NCBI RefSeq assembly: GCF_902167145.1
Contig: NC_050098.1
Location: forward strand, 110,894,207-110,958,206
Direction: 5' to 3'
Length of the DNA stretch: 64,000 bases
Source: Zea mays
Lineage: Eukaryota; Streptophyta; Magnoliopsida; Poales; Poaceae
The position numbers and the translations under genes were made by a program. The notes beneath the pieces were generated by a model that had not been told where the DNA came from, made no database searches, and saw only the letters and a program-made list of their open reading frames with translations. Positions within the stretch are counted from its first letter, which is position 1. The number at the start of each line of letters is the position of its first letter. This document shows, piece by piece, positions 38,589 to 49,888 of the stretch.

Positions 38589-39998
38589 TTACCAACATAA
38601 TTCTTGTGGCATCAAATAGGTAGTAACATTGTTCACTTGACCTTTACGATTCAAAGCATCTGCCACTATGTTTGCTTTTTCTAGGTGATATTGTATATCC
38701 ATATCATAATCTTTAATTAACTCAAGCCATCTTCGCTGTCCAAGGTTGAGTTCTTTCTGGGTGAATATGTACTTCAAACTTTTGTGATTAGTGAAGATTT
38801 TACACTTGTTTCCAATCATGTAGTGTCTCCAAATCTTCAAAGCGTGCACTGCGACAGCTAATTCCAGATCATGCGTAGGATAATTCTTTTCATGCTTTCT
38901 CAACACCCTTGAGGCATAAGCTATTACTTTTTCAATCCTGCATTAACACACATCCAAGTCCTAGATGTGATGCATCATAGTACACATCAAATCCTTTGTG
39001 AATATCAGGTATTACCAAGATTGGTGCAGTGGTTAGCTCTTCCTTTAATTCTTCAAAACATTTCTGGAAAGGTTCATCCCACTTAAAATATTTACCTTTC
39101 TCTAGCAGTGAAGTAAGAGGTTTCACTATCTTGGAGAAGCCTTTGATGAATCTTCTGTAGTATCATGCTAATCCAAGAAAACTCTTGATCTTGGACACAT
39201 CTGTTGGTTGTTTCTAATTTAGTATTTCACTTATTTTACCAGGGACTACCTTGATTCCTCCATTTGTGATAATATGACCTAGGAAAGCAACTTCCTTCAG
39301 CCAAAAATAACACTTTGAGAACTTTGCATACAACTAGTTGTCACGAAGCTTTTGCAGAACTAGTCTCAGATGATCTTCATGTGTTTCTTCATTTTGAGAG
39401 TATACTAGTATGTCATCGATGAATACAACCACAAACTAGTCAAGATATTCCATGAATACTTTATTCATCAAGTTCATAAAGTAAGCCGGTGCATTGGTTA
39501 ATCCAAATGATATAACCAAAAACTCTATAATCCATATCTTGTAGTAAAGGCTATCTTAGGTACATCTTCAGTTCGAATCTTCAACTGATGATACCCTGAT
39601 CTTAGATCTATTTTTGAAAATATCTTAGCTCCTTTCATCTGATCAAACAAATCTTCGATCCGAGGCAAGTGATATTTGTTCTTAATGGTTACTTCATTCA
39701 AACTCCTATAATCAACACACATTCTTCTTGAACCATCTTTCTTGTTTACAAATATAACTAGGGCTCCCCAAGGAGACGAACTTGGGAGAATAAAAACTTT
39801 TTCTAACAATTCTTCTATTTGTTTCCTCAGTTCAACTAAATTCTTGACATCCATTCTATAAGGTCTTTTTGAAATAGGTGTAGTTCCGGGTAATAAGTCA
39901 ATAGAAAATTCTATATCACGATCAGGTGGCATACCTGGTAACTCTTTCGGAAATACGTCTGGGTATTCACATACCACCTTGATATTTTCTAGAGATTT
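38589..39998 (-). pseudogene. Reverse transcriptase and RNase H of chromovirus C
   Basis: RNase H lies at 38589-38906 ([30 protein letters not shown]). The connection and C-terminal RT are at 38932-39126, and N-terminal RT at 39525-39977 ([15 protein letters not shown], then [13 protein letters not shown]). The catalytic box FIDDILVYS is readable near 39405-39430, in a stretch broken by stops. The aspartic protease and the zinc knuckle of gag appear to be deleted between 40000 and 40240, since RT follows the gag remnant too closely. Confidence 0.88.
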
Positions 39999-40239
39999 TT
40001 CCTTGACGATTCTGCGATAACCACTAGACCTTTGACTGGTTTGGGAGCTGTTCCTCTGTTAGTTTTGATATTGGTTGCTTCTCTGTCCTTGTTGTCCAGA
40101 GCGTTGCATTTGATAATTGTTATTTCCACTCTGATTTCTAGAGCGAAACTGAGAACCTTGAGAGTTGTTTTGCCGGGTATTCCTGCTAGACAGTCCCTAG
40201 AATTTCCTCTTGCGGTCTGACAATTCCCTCCTTTTGCTT

Positions 40240-40923
40240 TCTAGGCCAATTGCCTTGTTAAGCAGAATCTAAAAATTGGGAAAACTATGGCTTTGTAGCT
40301 GATAGTTTAAAGGTCCAATCAAGCCTTCCAAGAAACGCCTTAGCGCTTCTCATCAGTGTCAACTTCCTCCGGTGCATAGCGAGAAAGTTGGGTGAAACGA
40401 TCCCGGTATCACTAACGGACATACCTCCTTGAGTGAGGGATAAAGATTCATTCTTCTTAAGCTTCATTATTCCCGAGGGAATATGATGAGCATTGAAGTT
40501 CTCCTGAAATTCCTGCCAAGTTATCGCATCTGCATCTGCGTGTGCAGCAGTGAAGGCATCCCACAAGTCGGACGCGACACCTTCAAGTCTTTCAGAAGCA
40601 TAGAAGACCTTTTCTCGGTCATTGAATTGAGTAATATCTAGCTTCTTGTTATCACCTTGAGCCAGTCATCGACATCCAAAGGATCAACCGAGTGAGAGAA
40701 AGCAGGTGTGTGATGGCTCATGAAATCCCTATGCTTATCCCTGGCTTGGGGTACATTTTGTTGTTGCTGTTTCTGCTGTATCTGTTGTACTAAAGCAGTG
40801 AGACCTTGCAGAAGTTGCATCTGTAATGAATTGCTCCATTATTGGGTTAGGTGTTGGTGGTGGCAACTGTTGACCAGCACGCCGATTGCGGTTGTTTCTA
40901 GGACCTGAGCGATCGTTCACCAT
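40240..40923 (-). pseudogene. gag remnant of chromovirus C
   Basis: 40285-40566 contains the retrotransposon gag core (ITWQEFQENFNAHHIPSGI, then MKLKKNESLSLTQGGMSVS). 40638-40923 holds the Q-rich, low-complexity N-terminal part, shifted between frames. The protein is truncated at the C-terminus where protease should follow. Confidence 0.8.
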
Positions 40924-41463
40924 CTGGTTCGTTAGAAAGTGCGTCCTTTTTAGATAGTTGAATAATAGAGAAAAAATTATAGGGGGATAACTTTCAACTA
41001 TAGTTAAGCTTATTTGTTTATTTTAAATGTTCTTATGGCCATTATTCCATAAGATCATTGCACTCAAGCAAAAATATAAATCAAACATTATGCAAACATC
41101 ATCATCACATAGTTGTTCTTATAATAATAATATCATAGAGAGTTTCATCGTCTAATTGCAAAATCAAACTTATTACAATATGACTTATAAATCTAGAGTA
41201 GTCTGGTAATAGATCCTGGGGCTCCATAGCGTATCCTCTTGCGTGGTGGGGACACAGCTAAGGCCGGGACTTGAGCTTTAGGGGGGGTTCCTTCCTTCAA
41301 GTTGAGCTTTCAGGGCTGCAATCCTTACATGTGCATCCTCCAGCTCCTCATGTACCCTAGAGAGGTCAAAGGTAGCACTATCCAGGTTAGTGTTAAGACC
41401 TACCACCATACCTACAAGGGTGTTGAGGCGATCTTCTCTACCTTCACCTGGAACAACACCTGT
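40924..41463. other. Chromovirus C, spacer between gag and the extra ORF
   Basis: AT-rich internal sequence of the element. No reading frame with a recognisable domain was found on either strand. Confidence 0.5.
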
Positions 41464-41904
41464 CTAGCTCTCTCCACGAGGACGTAGAGGAAGATGCCTG
41501 TACACCATGTTGTATAGATGCTGCCGATAGGTGTGGCTGAGGGACCATAGAGCTCTTCGAGCAGCATCGCTGACCAAGGCAGAGTAGGTGCATAGTAGCG
41601 TCAGAGACTCATGGGCTGATAGAGTCCTAAAACCTCTATCTCCTGCATCCATCACTTTTATATGCACATGAGTCATGTAGTGACAAGCCCGAGGGGGCTC
41701 AGACACTCGTCGTGTGTCATAGAGAGGTCGAACATAGGTTCCCAGGGCATGTAGTGCATTCTGTAGCAGGTTTGGGAAGTGTCCCGACTCGAACATTGAG
41801 GTGTAATACTCGGTGACAGGCCACATCCCAACAAAGTTGTCCTCCTGCTTATTGTTGGCTTCTTCGTTGTTTTTCTTCTTCTTCTTCTTCTGCCTCATCA
41901 CCGT

Positions 41905-42588
41905 TGTTGGAGACTTGTTCTCAAATGCTATGAATCAAGAACAAGGCAACATAAAATGTTAAATACCAAAAGCCCTTCGTCCTTATAATCATTATTTCCA
42001 TTCGGATATAATGAATTTAGGACGAAGGTCATGAAAGGAGTACTTTCATGATCATGATAAAAAATAAAGAACATTCAAACAAAATACAGAGGGTAGCATA
42101 ATTTCTGTAAACATTATCATTAATATATTTATATTTATATTACTTGTGTAGACAAAGATAAATTACAAATGTACCTTCGGCTTGAAGGAAAGAAAATACA
42201 GGCGTGGCGCAAAAGTGAATGCCAAGTCCGCGTGAACATTACGGGAATACTGTTCACCTATTTATAGGCACGGATCACAGCCCATGCAAGATTACATTAA
42301 TGCCCTTTACATTTATCAATAACTCTATAGTAATTCTTCGAGGTCTAGTTTGGCTTTTCATCTTTAAGTCGGTTTCCCCTTCTTGCCGTGATGCCGAAGC
42401 TCTTCTGCATATAGCTTCGTGATCATCTTATCCTTCGTCGTGATCACCATCCTAGTCAAGCTTCGTCTTGACCATGCTTCTGTATACCCGCAACCTGATC
42501 CCTGATTCCAAAGATACCTGCTCTCATACTTAGAAAACATTGTCAAATCACGTTTTTGAGGACCTTCGGAAGCCGAAGGTCCCCAACA
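41905..42588 (-). repeat. 3' LTR of element B
   Basis: 684 bp. On the minus strand it is preceded by the purine run GCGAGGGGCTAC (the polypurine tract, about 42589-42600). It carries the same TATAAATA box plus downstream inverted repeat as the LTRs of A (42232-42268). Confidence 0.93.
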
Positions 42589-42744
42589 GTAGCCCCTCGC
42601 AATATTAATTTTGTTGTAATGATAAATTCATATTGCAATATGGACGAAGGCTTTGAGCCGAAGGTCCGAAAAAACACCTTCCCTTTGCTAGAATAGCAAC
42701 AGTCTTTGACAAGCGGGACCCTCCAGTTTTCGACGTAATGGGTG

Positions 42745-42753
42745 TATAAATAG
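42745..42753 (+). promoter_or_regulatory. TATA box of the antisense gene in element B
   Basis: TATAAATAG lies 133 bp upstream of the ATG at 42886 and matches the box in element A in sequence and position. It lies outside the LTR, so the antisense gene appears to have its own promoter. Confidence 0.6.
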
Positions 42754-42885
42754 GGGCTCGCCACAATTTATTTGGCACGCTCTCTTGCCATCTGTTTTTC
42801 CTGCTCAAATAGTTTTCTGCCCACAAATATTTGGTTGCCTCCCTAGTTTTAAGCTTTGGAAGCGAGAGGCAAGAATTCCGAAGAG

Positions 42886-45800
42886 ATGTCTGAGGAGAAG
42901 AAGGTTGCTGCCGAAATGAAGCTGAGCCTTTCTGAAGAGATGCATCTGGGTTTTCTTGAGTCAATAGCAAAGACAAATACGGAGAAGATTACAAGGGAGA
43001 TTTTAGAAGGTTTATCTAAAGATACTGGTGATAGTGACAGTTATGATGCAGATAGTGGGGGTGAAGATTCCGAAGATCGACCATGGCGACCAAGCCATTC
43101 AGTCTTCAGAAAATCAACTATTGGGCAAAGTCACCTTGAAAACATGAGGGGGAGATATTTTCGAGATATGTCCATTGTGAGAGCAGATGTCGGAGAAAGA
43201 ACTGTGCCGACTCCCGAAGATGATGAAGTCGTTATCTTCCGAAGCTTTTTAAAAGCTGGGCTACGATTCCCTATAAGCAGATTTGTGGTAGAAGTTCTGA
43301 AAATATATCAGGTTTACCTTCATCAACTTATCCCTGAAGCAATAATAAGAATGGGAATCTTCGTCTGGGCTGTGAAGAGTCAGGGCCTAGAGCCAAGTGC
43401 GAAAAGCTTTTGCAATATACATGAATTGTTATACGAAACGAAGCCCTGGGGCAAAGAGCAATATCATAACAACTTTGGTTGCTACAACTTCGGTGCTCGC
43501 TCTGGATCAAGCTGTCCCGTGCCCACCTTTCGTAAGAGATGGCCCGGAGAATGGATGAAAGAATGGTTCTATGTAAAAAATGATTTGAAGGTTCGAGAGG
43601 ATATTAAGGATGTCGTCATGTGCCCCATCTGGCAGCGCTTCGGACTCCGGAAACCGAAGGTAGAAATGGATGAAGTAGCCGAAGAATGCCAACGGGCCTT
43701 CGGCGTAGTCTGCTCTTTTATTGGGACAAGGGATTTAATTCAAGAACACATTGCCTTCAGAGTGTGGCCTCTTGCAGATAATTGGGAAATGCCGAAAGAA
43801 ACTGTTAAAGAAACTGACGAAGGTGGGCTAGTCAGGCTGAAGTATACCTTCAAGTACGGAGACAAGTTCGTTGAACCAGATGATGATTGGTTAAAGAGCA
43901 TTGAGACTGTAAGTGATGAATTGCTTGGGGTATATTCGAAGGTCGAAGACACTGCATTGTCAGCAGCCTTCGGAGGCCAAAAAAGAAAAGACTGAACCGA
44001 GTTTTTGATGCAATTGGGTTCGTGTACCCCGACTACCATTATCTAGTGCGGGGGCAAAAAAGGAAAGGTACGGCTTCTGTGAAAGAAACTGCTTCAGCTG
44101 CTCCTAGCGAGCCAGCGCCGAAGAGAAAAAGGGTGAAAGTTCTCACACACCGGCCACGTTACATTGAACTAGCCACAGTGCCTGAGTTCGACAGTGAAAC
44201 ATCTTCGGCCCCCGAAGTTAAGGAATCAACTCTGCTGCCAGGAGCCGAAAAGCTGGCCGAAGTGCCAACAACAAAAGAATTGGAGGAACCAAAGACTCTG
44301 TTGCTAGAAACCGAAGAGCTGGCCGAAGCGCCAACAACAAAAGAATTGGAGGAACCAAAGACTCTGTTGCCAGAAACCGAAGAGCTGGCCGAAGCGCCAT
44401 CAACAGAAAAGATGGAAGAAGCGAAAGCATCAACTGAGGGAGCAAAAATATCAGAAATTTTAAGTCCTTCAGAAGAAATTGAAGTAGCAAAAATTAAAAA
44501 GGGGCCAACAGTGACCCCAAAAAGAAAAAGAATGGTTAATGTGTTAGATGTTTTGGAAACAATTAAACTTCCAAGCACAACCCCAAAGAAGACTGCTGAA
44601 ACTTCTGAGGCGCTTGCTGAAGTATCCGTTGCTAAAGCTCCGAAGCAACAGACTGGAGTTGAAACCGGGCCTTCAGAACCAACCAAGGTAATACCTTTGG
44701 AAGCAGAAGGAGCAAAAATTGCAAAGGCAACTGAAGAAATGAAAATGTCAGAGCCAACTTTGGTCGAAGAAATTGATACTGCTGCCCCCGAAGCATCTTC
44801 CAAAATATACGATTATATCGTGCGACATGCTTCAGGGAAAAAGTTATCGGAAGAAGAAGTTTTTGAAGCTAATCACTATGCCAAAGAATTGAAATATCCG
44901 AAGGGGGCACTAGTGTTCAATGGGACGAACGAAGAAGATTTCCTATACTGCCTCCCAGACAATAAAGAATTGTCCGTCTGCCGGGAGATGGCTAGAAGTA
45001 TGGGGTTTCCGATGCTCGAAGCTGGATTATGTGCTATGACGAAGGAGGATCTCGCGGATAGTCTTGCGTACAATAGCCTGAAGGTATGGGAATTTGGACG
45101 TTTGCAAATTTTATAATTCGTAACTCATTCTTTTATTCTTATACCAGCTTTTTTACATATAGGGTTTAATTCTAAGCAACGCATTGAGAGCACAAAAGAA
45201 TGCCGAAGACGAGAGCTATGAAATTGTGTTCAACAACCTACGATCAGAAGTTATTAAACTGAGAAACGAAGCTCTGGAAAAGGATAAAATTCTGCTTTCA
45301 TTGGTAGACAAAGTAAAAAAGGACGAAGCTGCCTCAAAGGCCCAGGCCGAAGCCCAAAGACGTGAAATTAAAGATCTTCAGAAATAGCTAGCTAGAGCTA
45401 AAGAAGAGCGTATACTTGAAGAAACAAAACGAGAGCTTAGTGATCAATTGGCCAATCATTTAGAGATAAGTGTTAAGGAACTTCGTGCATCCCAGAGAAA
45501 ATGCTATGTTAAGTCCATAGAGTGCGTCAAGAAGATAAAATCCAGCTTCGCCAGCGTTGGCGCATTCTCTAGTGAAGAAAATTTCTCAAGAGGCAATCCT
45601 GAAGGTCCAATGGAATGGATCAGTCACGAAGCAGAGGCCTTCGAGGAAATCCTGAATAGCCGCAGTGACATCTGCGCTTTTTCGGGTGCTAGAGGGATTG
45701 CTGCTGTTTTGGAGAGGAAAGGCTGCGAGCATGTAAAATCCTTAGCGCAGTCCGAAGCTACCTTGTCCTCTGAAGACATTAAAGACCCCTCACCCGAAGC

Positions 45801-46185
45801 AAGCATGGTCGGCGGGAAATTCTTCACCGATATCTAGGATGACGGCGGCCGAGAATTGGCGCAAGAAATTATTCAAAAGAGTGAAAAAGGCATCCACGAT
45901 GCTAGAAAAGTAGCGGAAGCTATCGAGAAAAGTACAGAGCCCGAAGGGCAAATAGGTATTAACTACTGGTTTTTATCATGCTGTAATTTTTAATTCCAGA
46001 CTCTGTTCGCGGTTTGTAATAGTAATATAGCTGTATCTTTTCTTCCCTCAGAACCTGCTGAGGCATCTCCGGGCCCCCACCCGAAGGGGGACGATGAAAT
46101 TAGAAAAATGGCCGAAGCCATTATGGACAAGGTTGTCGACCAACTATCGAATGAAGCTGCAGAAATAGTGCTTAAAGAGGATTGA
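42886..46185 (+). pseudogene. Antisense, intron-containing retroelement gene (Transposase_28-like), copy B
   Basis: Exons 42886-45083, 45163-45955 and 46052-46185; introns of 79 and 96 bp are GT-AG in phases 0 and 1, as in copy A. The start at 42886 (MSEEKK) matches the ATG of copy A; an upstream frame extension from 42856 begins at a TTG. Layout: acidic N-terminus, globular region (FRSFLKAGLRFPISRFVVEV, EQYHNNFGCYNF), a basic NLS-like KRKRVKVL, a 22-residue tandem repeat (TEELAEAPTTKELEEPKTL, 44246-44420), a second conserved block (NHYAKELKYPKGALVFNG), then a coiled-coil C-terminus ending LKED. Damage is light: a frameshift near 43993, CAG to TAG at about 45385 and TGG to TAG at about 45836. 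Function is unknown; the resemblance is to plant proteins called putative gypsy-type transposon proteins. Confidence 0.78.
44246..44420 (+). repeat. 66-bp coding tandem repeat in the antisense gene of B
   Basis: Two and a half nearly identical copies with a 66-bp period (22 codons) encode a Glu/Ala/Pro/Thr-rich unit. Copy A lacks it in this sharp form, so it expanded after the copies separated. Confidence 0.85.
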
Positions 46186-46680
46186 ATGCTATTGTAGAAA
46201 CATTTGAAACATAAAATGTGTAATATATTGTAACTTTGAATGTAATATATAATCTATTTATAGTTTAATTCTTTACGATGCATGAAATTCTGCACACATA
46301 CCATTTTTTGAGCCTTCGGCGAAAAAACACCTTCCCTTCTTTTCATGCTTCGTGAAGAAAATCTTTTCTATATCACAAGAATTTGTTTACTTCTCTGATG
46401 AAGAAATATTCTCCGAAGCTATAAAAATATACTCTCCAATGAGGCTACTCTTCGTCTCGATTCGTCTTGTGCCTTAGCACGATTTTCTCTTTTCCAATAT
46501 ATGCTCCGAAGATCAACACTGTATCCCCTTCTTGTTCCAGATGCACTATGTTGTATGATGCTTATGTTATGCAAAAATGATGTGATGATGTTATGTTATG
46601 CAAAATGGTATTTGTGCCGCAGATACATATCCCTGTAATAAAGCACACACTTTTTATATCAGCGCTGACTTTTCGCTGTA

Positions 46681-46872
46681 AGCCTCCCTTAGGAGCTTCT
46701 TCGCCTTTTACTTTCAGCGGAATCAACGTTTATTTTTTGCTGCAAGCCTCCCTTAGGAGCTTCTTCGCCTTTTACTTTCAGCGGAATCAGCGTTTATTTT
46801 TCGCTGCAAGCCTCCCTTAGGAGCTTCTTCGCCTTTTACTTTCAGCGGAATCAGCGTTTATTTTTCGCTGTA
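46681..46872. repeat. Three 64-bp tandem repeats at the convergent junction of element B
   Basis: Units start at 46681, 46745 and 46809 with AGCCTCCCTTAGGAGCTTCT and are nearly identical. They lie between the 3' ends of the antisense gene and of gag. Similar but degenerate units occupy the same place in element A. Confidence 0.92.
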
Positions 46873-47114
46873 GGTTTAGAAAACTTACACTGCGCTCCCT
46901 TAGGAACGACTTTTTGCTGTTTCGGACAATTTGTACTGTGTCCGTTAAATCAAATTTTTGATAATACAAAGGTCCTTCAAATCAGCATAAATTCGTATGC
47001 TTCAGCAACTCAAACCTATGAAAAAAACATATTTCTATTATGGTAAAAGACGAAAGTATTACAAGGAATTGAAATTCAACAAAAGACATTTAAACTCTTC
47101 GTAATTGTTCCTTA

Positions 47115-48678
47115 TTAACAAAAAGGTAATACTGAATGTAAAAACTGCGAAAGAACTGCTGTTGAGGTAGGATATTTGTCAATAAATGTGCTTCGACTCT
47201 GGCACCGTGCTATTGACTGTGCGAGCTTCAGACTCCTCTCTGAAATCCCTCTGAAGGTGATTGTGCTGACTCCCTTTTGGCTGCTGCCCTCGCTGGATCG
47301 GCGGTGGCGATGGAGGCTGCTGCCAAGATGCTTGGGGTTGGCTCGCCGAAGCAACAGAAGCTGCAGAGTGGTTGCCTACGTATTCTGGAATATAAGGCGA
47401 GTGATACGAAGCAGTATGCATGACCTGCTTCGACTGACTTTGTTGCGCTGCTGCTTCTGCTATCTCCTTCTGTTTCTAGATGGTAACATGGCACATCCTG
47501 GTGGTATGGCCCTTTTCTTCACCACAGAATAGGCAATAAATTTTTCTTGGCTGGTCTCCAAACCTTCCCCCGAAGCCCCTGGCGCCTCTGCCCCTTGGCG
47601 CTGGCGGCCGAAAAGAACTTTGCTGCTGGCCCGAAGCTTGTGAGGAGTATTGTGGCCTTTGCTGTTGACTCCCTCGATCATCAGTTTGAGCAGAGTTATG
47701 AATTGACCTAACGTGCCTCGGGTGAAATCTTCCTCCGAAGCCCCTGGTTATTTCAGAGAACCTGAATGCTTCCTCCCTTCTTTGGCGGAAGTCATTGTCA
47801 GCTCGAATGTATTCATCCATCTTCTGGAGCAGTTTCTCCAATGTTTGTGGTGGCTTCCTGGCAAAGTACTGCGCTAAAGGTCCCGACCGAAGCCCTTTAA
47901 TCATGGCCTCAATGACAATTTCATTGGGCACTATTGGCGCTTGTGCCCTTAGACGCAGAAACCTTCGGACTTCGTGGTCCTGGGTACACTGAAATAAAGC
48001 TTGAGCAGTGACTGACTTCGTCTGAAACCCTTGGAAGCTAGTTATCAGCATATCCTTCAACTTCTGCCAAGAAGTGATTGTCCCTGGCCGAAGGGAAGAG
48101 TACCAGGTCTGGGCAACGCTCTTGACGGCCATGACAAAAGATTTTGCCATGACTGCAGTATTGCCACCATACGAAGATATGGTTGCCTCGTAGCTCATCA
48201 GGAATTGCTTCGGGTCTGTATGACCGTCATACATGGGTAGCTGGGGTGGCTTGTAAGACTGAGGCCATGGTGTAGCCTGCAATTCTGTTGAGAGGGGAGA
48301 AGCATCATCAAAAGCAAAGTTTCCATGATGGAAATCTTCATACCAGTCGTCCTCATTGTGGAAGCCTTCCTGATGGAGCTCTCTACGTGGAGGCCTTCAG
48401 CTCTGATCATCTTGAATAAGATGGCGAACCTCTTCAGAAGCTTCGTCTATCTGTCTCTGAAGGTCGGCTAAACGAGCCATCTTCTCCTTCTTGCGCTGCA
48501 CCTGTTGCTGAAGGATTTCCAGATTTTGGATTTCTTGATCCAAGTCATCCTCCGGAGGTGTTGGACTAACAGCTTTCCTCTTCTGGCTTCGGGCCTCTCT
48601 AAGAGAGAGGACGTCCTGATTGGGATCCAGCGGCTGTAAAGTACCAGCCCCTGTCGCTGAAGCTTTTTTCAGCGGCAT
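47115..48678 (-). pseudogene. gag of element B
   Basis: ATG at 48676-48678 (MPPKKASATGAG). Coiled coil (MARLADLQRQIDEASEEV), gag core (PMYDGHTDPKQFLMSYEATI, TSFQGFQTKSVTAQALFQC) and a zinc knuckle CLFCGEEKGHTTRMC in the same order as in A. The core is open from 48282 to 47476. Disruptions: CGA to TGA near 48395, a stop at the start of the IQKQKE segment near 47478, and a frame change downstream. It is the best-preserved gag of the three here. Confidence 0.88.
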
Positions 48679-48751
48679 GACGAAGGTGATGCTTGCCGAA
48701 AGTGTTCAAAATTCAGAAAATGGAAGTGAGTTCACCGGAGGTGGGCGCCAA

Positions 48752-49441
48752 TGTTGGAGACTTGTTCTCAAATGCTATGAATCAAGAACAAGGCAACATA
48801 AAATGTTAAATACCAAAAGCCCTTCGTCCTTATAATCATTATTTCCCTTCGGATATAATGAATTTAGGACGAAGGTCATGAAAGGAGTACCTTCATGATC
48901 ATGATAAAAAATAAAGAACATTCAAACAAAATATAGAGGGTAGCATAATTTCTGTAAACATTATCATTAATATATTTATAATAATATTTATATTACTTGT
49001 GTAGACAAAGATAAATTACAAATGTACCTTCGGCTTGAAGGAAAGAAAATACAGGCGTGGCGCAAAAGTGAATGCCAAGTCCGCGTGAACAGTACGGGAA
49101 TACTGTTCACCTATTTATAGGCACGGATCACAGCCCATGCAAGATTACATTAATGCCCTTTACATTTATCAATAACTCTATAGTAATTCTTCGAGGTCTA
49201 GTTTGGCTTTTCATCTTTAAGTCGGTTTCCCCTTCTTGCCGTGATGCCGAAGCTCTTCTGCATATAGCTTCGTGATCATCTTATCCTTCGTCGTGATCAC
49301 CATCCTAGTCAAGCTTCGTCTTGACCATGCTTCTGTATACCCGTAACCTGATCCCTGATTCCGAAGATACCTGCTCGCATACTTAGAAAACATTGTCAAA
49401 TCACGTTTTTGAGGACCTTCGGAAGCCGAAGGTCCCCAACA
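48752..49441 (-). repeat. 5' LTR of element B
   Basis: 690 bp, ends ACA next to the duplication ACCGT. Immediately internal on the minus strand is TGGCGCCCACCTCCGG (48735-48750), the probable primer-binding site, then leader sequence to the gag ATG. Confidence 0.93.
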
Positions 49442-49876
49442 ACCGTCGTCTCCACCATCACAAGAATCATCCGTTGCCTCCAGGAGCCAGGGCTTGAGGT
49501 GCTGGCAATGGCGGTGCTGAAGATGAAGCTCCAGCAGCAAAGGCATGAGATTCTGACAATGGAGTGGGTGTTGCCAAAATCTCCTCTGAGCTATCCTCCA
49601 AGATCACTCCATTTTCCACATGAAGGTGGTGCAGTTCCACAGGGACTTCTTCCACCACAACTGGGTAGACAGGAGCCTGCCTGGGTGGAGGGATACTGTT
49701 GGTGTTCATGAGAGTGGTTTGAAGAGTGTGCACCATTTACAAGAAGAAAATGTCACCTTAGTTGAAATTTTAAAGAGGCAAGATTACTAAAACAATTTTG
49801 TAAGAGCAAAATAATTATATTTTAAGCAGTCTGGGCTTTCCATTTCTAACTAGTCTAACGACCTAGAGTCAACATA

Positions 49877-49888
49877 GCTTTGATACCA
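49877..49888 (-). promoter_or_regulatory. Primer-binding site of chromovirus C
   Basis: TGGTATCAAAGC on the minus strand, four bases from the LTR end, is complementary to the 3' end of initiator tRNA-Met except for one A/G change from the common TGGTATCAGAGC. Confidence 0.85.

Larger units (their letters stand above)
41905..49441 (-). mobile_element. Zeon-like non-autonomous gypsy retrotransposon B, full length
   Basis: LTRs 41905-42588 and 48752-49441, both TGTTGG...CAACA, with a perfect 5-bp duplication ACCGT (41900-41904 and 49442-49446). At 7537 bp it is the cleanest member of its family here. By eye the LTRs differ at about eight sites plus one short indel, so it is fairly young. Gag is on the minus strand next to the 5' LTR; the antisense gene is on the plus strand next to the 3' LTR; pol is absent. 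It is inserted in the extra ORF of chromovirus C. Confidence 0.95.
41464..49736 (-). pseudogene. Extra ORF upstream of gag in chromovirus C, split by element B
   Basis: The first part (49736-49442) starts with MVHTLQTTLMNTN shortly after the primer-binding site and codes for a Pro/Ala-rich segment. After element B, the second part (41901-41464) continues with an E/K-rich stretch and then a globular region (MWPVTEYYTSMFESGHF, ALHALGTYVRP). A GAA/GAG microsatellite at the join puts the two parts in different frames, so a small indel is likely. Upstream ORFs of this kind occur in some grass chromoviruses; I do not recognise a function. The two parts are adjacent in the uninterrupted element. Confidence 0.6.
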
